DNA of 13,690 nucleotides, taken from the NCBI GenBank assembly GCA_021799945.1, contig JAJYZK010000037.1:1-13690 (forward strand), written 5' to 3'. The position numbers and the translations under genes are program-made. Below the pieces are notes generated by a model that saw only the letters and a list, made by a program, of their open reading frames with translations, had not been told where the DNA came from and ran no database searches. Position 1 is the stretch's first letter. Every line of letters starts with the position of its first letter. Shown piece by piece: positions 12,644-13,690 of the stretch. The stretch is from Acidobacteriota bacterium (lineage in GTDB: Bacteria > Acidobacteriota > Terriglobia > Terriglobales > Acidobacteriaceae).

Positions 12644-13690
12644 ATGAAAACCATTCATTCCCAAAAGAGCAAGGTAGGCCTTCGGGAGATCGCATCCGCC
12701 GCCAAGGTAAGCGTACCCACCGTTTCCAGGGTCTTGAATGGAAATAACCGCGTCGATCCCAACATACGCAAAATTGTCCTGGATGCAGCGGCAGCGCTCG
12801 ATATCGATCTTTACCAGCGGAACAAGACCAAGGCGTTGGCCTTCCTTCTCTGCAATCGGCCGATGCAGCACTCGTTTCATTCGCGAATCCTGCTTGGCGC
12901 GGAGGAGCATTGCGCCGCGCACGGGTGGGACATCGCATTTTTGTCATTCAACTATTCGCCGCACATCCCCTGGAAAGAGCTGCATTTGCCAAAGATCGTG
13001 CAGCGTCACGATGTCGTTCGGGCATTGATTCTGGCGGGCACTACGTCCCCGAATCTGCTCGAACACCTGGATCACAAGGGAATCGCTCATGTGGTGCTCG
13101 GCAACAATATTCTAGGCGAACCGCAGGATTTGCGGAGCGATGTGGTCTTTTCGGATGACTCGCAAGGCGGTCATGACATGACCCGATATCTCATCGGCTT
13201 GGGACACCGCCATATCTGGTTTGTCGGCAACCTCCGCCTACCGTGGTTTTCGCGATGTTTCGAAGGGTATCGCCGCGCGATGGAGGAGGCTGGACTTGTT
13301 CCGCAGTCGAGCAGCATCGATTCCGAAGACGATTCCAATATCGGATATCTCGGCGTCAAATCCCTGTTGGCTCGTGGCGAACCCGTCACAGCGATCTTGG
13401 CGGGCAATGATCCCACAGCGCATGGCGTCTATCGCGCGCTCCGAGACAGCGGGTCGCGAATTCCAGACGACATTAGCGTCGCGGGCTGCGACGACACGAT
13501 AGGCGCCCTGCTCTATCCCGGGTTGACCACGACACGAGAATTTCCCGAGCAGTTGGGCAAGCAAATGGTGGAGCTGATTCTCAATCGCATTGCCAATCCG
13601 AGTCAGGGGCCGCAACGCGTAACCATCCCTACCGAGTTTATCAAGAGAGATTCCTGCAGCCCGATCCTCGGCTCCGGCGATAAAGATATA
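12644..13690 (+). CDS. LacI-family transcriptional regulator lacking the usual hinge helix (3' end cut by window)
   Basis: DNA-binding sugar-responsive regulator. 349 codons are visible without a stop; the visible end (VTIPTEFIKRDSC) matches the C-terminus of LacI proteins, so only a few residues are missing. The N-terminal helix-turn-helix is LREIASAAKVSVPTVSRVLN (13-32), and the periplasmic-binding-protein-like effector domain follows (FSDDSQGGHDMTRYLIGLGH; AGNDPTAHGVYRALRDSG; IPDDISVAGCDDT). Between the DNA-binding helices and the first beta strand (ALAFLLCN) only about six residues follow Tyr (QRNKTK), where LacI and PurR have about sixteen including the minor-groove hinge helix. Divergent from the receptor/GH28/GH51 genes, so it probably controls them and itself. 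The ligand is unknown; a galacturonate- or arabinose-derived sugar is inferred. Confidence 0.93.
   Translation, partial: MKTIHSQKSKVGLREIASAAKVSVPTVSRVLNGNNRVDPNIRKIVLDAAAALDIDLYQRNKTKALAFLLCNRPMQHSFHSRILLGAEEHCAAHGWDIAFLSFNYSPHIPWKELHLPKIVQRHDVVRALILAGTTSPNLLEHLDHKGIAHVVLGNNILGEPQDLRSDVVFSDDSQGGHDMTRYLIGLGHRHIWFVGNLRLPWFSRCFEGYRRAMEEAGLVPQSSSIDSEDDSNIGYLGVKSLLARGEPVTAILAGNDPTAHGVYRALRDSGSRIPDDISVAGCDDTIGALLYPGLTTTREFPEQLGKQMVELILNRIANPSQGPQRVTIPTEFIKRDSCSPILGSGDKDI

Overview
The window looks like chromosomal DNA from an acidobacterium (Acidobacteriota, probably the Terriglobia/Acidobacteriaceae group). This is inferred from family architecture, not from a database match. The clues are a very long Oar-like TonB-dependent receptor with an N-terminal carboxypeptidase-regulatory-like domain, a Slt70-type transglycosylase with a long TPR region, a small four-cysteine protein, and moderately high GC. 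No phage, plasmid, CRISPR or integrase genes are visible.

Left part (1-4260), housekeeping and envelope. An ECF sigma factor (84-770, minus) is followed, with an ATGA overlap, by the first 29 codons of a probable zinc-finger anti-sigma factor (1-87). Divergent from it is a secreted lytic murein transglycosylase (1045-3450, plus), then an 87-residue putative zinc-ribbon protein (3600-3863) and a complete tRNA-Leu(UAA) with encoded CCA (4172-4260).

Right part (4501-13690), a pectin/arabinan-use locus. On the minus strand, in order of transcription, lie an Oar/SusC-like TonB-dependent receptor (11908-8375), a secreted GH28 polygalacturonase-type hydrolase (8089-6761) and a secreted GH51 alpha-L-arabinofuranosidase (6609-4501). 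A LacI-family regulator (12644 to the window end, plus) diverges from the receptor. The likely logic is that GH51 removes arabinose side chains, GH28 cuts or trims the galacturonan backbone, the receptor imports oligosaccharides across the outer membrane, and the LacI protein senses a breakdown product and controls the locus. There is no SusD-like partner in the window.

Intergenic DNA holds the less ordinary signals. A 108-bp MITE-like element (8150-8257) with perfect 12-bp terminal inverted repeats and a 5-bp target duplication sits just upstream of GH28. The 735-bp region between the receptor and lacI holds two good sigma-70-type promoters with a similar GAGAAA-containing spacer, a cluster of four ACGGGG sites, and a long structured lacI leader. 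The LacI protein lacks about ten residues where the usual hinge helix should be. I see no wholly new multi-gene system; the best leads are the MITE-like element, the hinge-less LacI subfamily and the candidate shared operators.
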